Source: Spodoptera frugiperda
Taxonomy: Eukaryota; Arthropoda; Insecta; Lepidoptera; Noctuidae
Direction of reading: 5' to 3'
Length of the DNA stretch: 64,000 nucleotides
Assembly (NCBI RefSeq): GCF_023101765.2
Contig: NC_064226.1
Location: 5,572,001-5,636,000 of the forward strand
The notes under the pieces are model-generated. The model was not told the origin of the DNA. It saw nothing but the letters and a program-made list of their open reading frames with translations, and ran no database searches. The position numbers were made by a program, and so were the translations under genes. Positions 60,536-64,000 of the stretch are shown here, piece by piece (the first letter of the stretch is position 1; the number at the start of each line of letters is the position of its first letter).

Positions 60536-60958
60536 TAGTCAACAGCCAACAGCCTTAGCGTGCTGAACTACAAGTGGTACTCTCCAAAAAAAAAAAAAAA
60601 AACTCGAAAACGCACCTTAACAGTGCCAATCTTATGAAAGATAGATAAAGTAATATATCTATATCTGTCTCCCTCTTACTTAAAACAAATGTAACTAGCT
60701 TCATCGTTGCACTAATAAAAGTGATTCAACTTTGAATATACCTGTCTCACGTACACTTACGTACTAGTTTTGTGACTCACTTGGGAAGAGCTGAAAAGTT
60801 TTTGGAATATTTTAATGAGGTTCTATCATTGTTTCGTTAGTTGGTTTGTTTAATGTTAACTACACAAGAATGATGTTTACTTTAGATTTTATGTTTATAT
60901 ATGTAAAACGTATATAGATGTAATATATGACTATGACAGCCCACATAAGTTTAAGAGT

Positions 60959-61256
60959 GTTTTCCCAACAGATATGTACTATGCTACGTTGCTGTGGATG
61001 TGTTTGCTTCCACCAATCATTTTCATTGGTACACATAGCTTAGCACTGTTGGAAACGGATTCAGCTAAGCTATGTTTTTTATATGGAAAGATGCGTGCTA
61101 CGGATGGATTTCCTACTATCGATACATCGCATACTCGAGCTGCGCATCTTCCTTGTACAGCTACATTAAGTATCAGTGGAAACGGTCACATAGTTTCACA
61201 GCTTTGTTATAAAATCTTCGTAGCTTAGCTACGTAGCACATATCTTGTGGAAAAGC
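60959..61256 (+). mobile_element. Type F MITE, plus copy with imperfect TIRs
   Basis: The left end tgttttcccaacagatatgt matches the reverse of the right end (tgcttttccacaagatatgt on the minus strand) at 15 of the first 19 bases. The inside has tacgttgctgtggatgtgtt, ggtacacatagcttagcact and tatcgatacatcgcatac. No clear target duplication. Confidence 0.65.
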
Positions 61257-63480
61257 AACCTCATAGTGGTAATTGTTAACCAACACAAAATTACCGCTGT
61301 TATATTATCCATTATTAAACTCGCTAAAACATTTTTGACCTGTGAATAATAATCGTGAACTCTTATTGGTAGCTATACCTATCATTGTAACAAGACTAAA
61401 TATATATCTATACAATTAACTACACGACTGTTCGTATATTAAAGAGGACAAAGTAACAGCTTTTCTTTCGGAGTCAAACGGGAGGGTTTAAAAGAATATA
61501 AAGGAGAGTGAATTGGCTCGGAAGGTGGAGGGACGGTCAATCGAAGCACTGAGACGACTCATTACTGCCTCTTGCCGAACAAAAAACCTGGAACCAATCT
61601 GGTTTTATCTACTGGATAAGACATTTTAAGCTTGACCCGTTTATTGAAAAAGAAAACAAGGATCGCTGACCTGTTTGTTCAGGATGAGTCTATTTGGCTC
61701 AGCTACGTGTTAGTAGAAAGTAATTTTGAAGACGTTTCTAGAAAATTGTGCTGCGTGTTCTCGTTGAAAATGCTTTTGTTAATATTGGTTATTGTGTTAT
61801 CTGGTACTTAGCTCAGATGTCTGGTAAATAAACTTGTATTGTTAAAGATTTCTAGTATAAGTAGCAGATAGTGTCGGTGATCAGCGCTTTTGCATCGATT
61901 TTACAACGACTGTCGCTAGTTTTCATTGCTTGTAAGTGTAAAGTAACTAAATCGCATCCAGTGATTGTGTTATTGACTTATTGTAAAAATCTGGCTCTAT
62001 TTCATTACAAACTATTACTTGTACAATCAATCAATGTTTAGGTCGATTACCCCAACGTAAGCAACTATTCATCAACGATGTACTAGAGAAGTCGAACTTA
62101 TGACTAACATATTTTTTAATTTTTATGTTTATTTTTGAGAAATCTTTTTTTCGATCCAGGAATAAAGCCGAAACCCTTATGTAATATCAACCTCTTTACA
62201 TTAACTATTCAGCAAAAAATACAATACAATTAAAATCAAAGTAATAAGTTGCAATTTCTTCAATCATAAGAGATTTATAGCACTCATTTGAAAAGCAATT
62301 TATTCTATCTAGATTATTTTATCAGAGCCATGCAGAAACTCCGTTAGACTATCGTCGAGAGCAAAAAGTTCACAACTCTTGCAATCAATTGGCATTCATT
62401 TAACTAATTGAATTAAATACGAGAACTTAAAAGAAAGATGGAACTATTACAGCGTGATATGAAGTCGGTAACTATTCTAGAAATTTGACGTTCGACTCGT
62501 TAAAAGTAAAGAAAAGTTTAATAACCGTTCGTTGGATACGAACCATACTAGTTTGAAGTTTTCGATAAGACGCGGCTCCGCTTGGATTCGACCACTTTTG
62601 CTCGGCTCGCTTTATTCTTACGCTTCGTCGACACTTTTAATGACTTATCCGCTTTTTCTTATACATATAAAAGAATAGAAATTCGTTTTGTAAAACAAAA
62701 GTCAATGTTATATTTCACGTGGATATTACTCTCCTTCGTGAAACTTGTTTTGACTTCTACGAAATTAACTATCTATTCATTGAAAGGGTACAAAAATAAT
62801 ATTACGTTCCTATAAAGTAATACAAAAGGAATCTCTGAACGGTTATTGAATCATACGTAGGTACGTTCGGGGTTATAAAAATGTGCTTTCTGTGAAATCC
62901 AATCAAAATGGCAGGCAATACGCTTTAGATACCCTTTCTATGAATACGATGAATTAATAACGGGAGCAAACAAAACAAGTATGTATACGATTCCATTACG
63001 GCAACACAAATACGTGATGTGTTATTGTATGAAATTGGCGGGGGCCGGACGAAGCCGGCCGGGATCGGACCGGCTCGGCCGCGGGAAGGGAGCAGATTAA
63101 TTTTGTCGCTTTATTTGATTAAGGGATGCACGAAAAACACACGTTTAATTTTCGTTTTAATTGCCTCTTTATAATATAATTTTACAGGGCAAATCAGCGT
63201 ATCTTTCCCGTGTTCTCGTTTTGATTTTCATAAAATATACATTGTAATATTGTTGCGTAGCCGAGCAAAACATTGGGCCCTTTTGATAAGTGAGAATATT
63301 TAGGGCTGGTATATTACCTACTTTTACAGATACGTGTGTATTGTTTTAGTAGAAGGTATCTTTTACAAAATAGGTTCAAAGTTTCCTAATACAATAAATG
63401 TTCATTAGTTTTAGAATATAACATTTTCTATCTTAGTTTTCACAGCATAAAAATGTTACCTACCCCTGTTTTGTTGGCGG
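61257..63480. other. Gene desert with a CpG patch
   Basis: 63040-63095 (ccggacgaagccggccggga and neighbours) is very GC-rich; otherwise nothing recognised. Confidence 0.45.
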
Positions 63481-63720
63481 AGGAAACCTTTAAAAGGTGC
63501 CTAGCTTTTAGCTAGGGAACGTGGGATATTTACCTTACTAAAACCTACCCGGTGGCCACCATCTGCCCCTAAAGGAGGCACCAGATCCTCTTAGTAGACC
63601 AACCCTGGAGCTTCCATGGTGTAACGCCTGTTAAGACACTTCCCTATGGATACATATGTACATCCTTGAACCTCGCTGTGCAGGGTAGTGCACGGCGACA
63701 CGTGTAGGTAGGTACAGCTG
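63481..63720. repeat. GC-richer repeat-like segment, unidentified
   Basis: cctacccggtggccaccatc, tgcccctaaaggaggcacca and gatcctcttagtagacc resemble mobile-element sequence, but no second copy is present and no family could be named. Confidence 0.35.
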
Positions 63721-63730
63721 TACCTACCTA
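63705..63730. repeat. Perfect 26-bp palindrome
   Basis: TAGGTAGGTACAG followed directly by its reverse complement, no loop. It sits at the end of a GC-richer stretch. Confidence 0.95.
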
Positions 63731-64000
63731 TTAGTTATTGACCTAAGTAAATATAACTTTTTCATTTCCACAACACATCAAAACGACTTTCAATATCCAC
63801 CATTTTGATTACCAAAGAAGGTTAAGGTCGGTTAATGCGTTTTACATGTCAACAATAATGGCCTAAAGATTAATTTTGTCAGTTGTTTAGGTTGAAGTAA
63901 TCGGCTTACAAACGGGTTGCCGGCTCCTCCGTGTCGTGCAATCTGCGTATTTTCTGAGTGCCTAGTACAAGTTTGTTTTACTTTAACGAGATCGACACGT

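Overview
The window reads as nuclear DNA of a moth, most likely a noctuid-type lepidopteran. It is AT-rich, has no bacterial-style gene packing, and is crowded with repeats whose look is typical of Lepidoptera: tRNA-derived SINEs with degenerate A/B boxes, a high-copy poly-A repeat ending CCCCCTC(A)n, LINE 3' ends, Helitron- or RTE-like fragments and short foldback MITEs. The order is recognised from these families by eye; the species is not established. No complete host gene can be supported. The window is best read as intergenic DNA or a long intron.

The main gene is an intact two-exon transposase (27051-29849, 774 residues after splicing) inside a complete 4,089-bp DNA transposon at 26667-30755. 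Its inverted ends begin CGACGCCTCCC, it is flanked by a perfect 4-bp duplication (ATAA), and it carries about a dozen subterminal copies of a motif close to GCATAAAGTCGTAAC, some of them inside the transposase intron. It sits in a tRNA-derived SINE. Two further elements use the same chemistry. A 2,566-bp element (14731-17296) has a TIR that aligns with the autonomous one over 28 bp (about 20 matches) and an ATAT duplication. A 725-bp MITE (9091-9815) has a CGACGC terminus and an ATAT duplication, and sits in another copy of the same SINE. Together these suggest one transposon group with an autonomous member and non-autonomous relatives.

Layout. 1-8.9 kb: AT-rich DNA with scattered repeats, including a poly-A repeat nested in a SINE with a 14-bp duplication at 1.4 kb. 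8.9-10.5 kb: SINE split by the 725-bp MITE, then a second SINE type. 10.5-14.7 kb: little. 14.7-17.5 kb: the 2.57-kb element with a broken LINE reverse transcriptase inside. 17.5-26.5 kb: possible short exons, a 5'-truncated R4/R2-like LINE tail with a 14-bp duplication, LINE and SINE fragments. 26.6-30.8 kb: the autonomous transposon. 31-37 kb: desert with a 193-bp foldback MITE. 37.3-39.2 kb: a longer R4/R2-like LINE 3' end with zinc finger and restriction-like endonuclease, then a head-to-head pair of the poly-A repeat. 39-64 kb: AT-rich desert with scattered repeats, an inverted MITE pair at 60-61 kb, several perfect palindromes, CpG-rich patches that may be conserved non-coding DNA, and two unassigned minus-strand open segments with coding-like codon use (50.9 and 53.1 kb).

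The mobile elements are the functional content. LINE-type machinery explains the poly-A and SINE copies, and the cut-and-paste element explains the CGACG-ended insertions.
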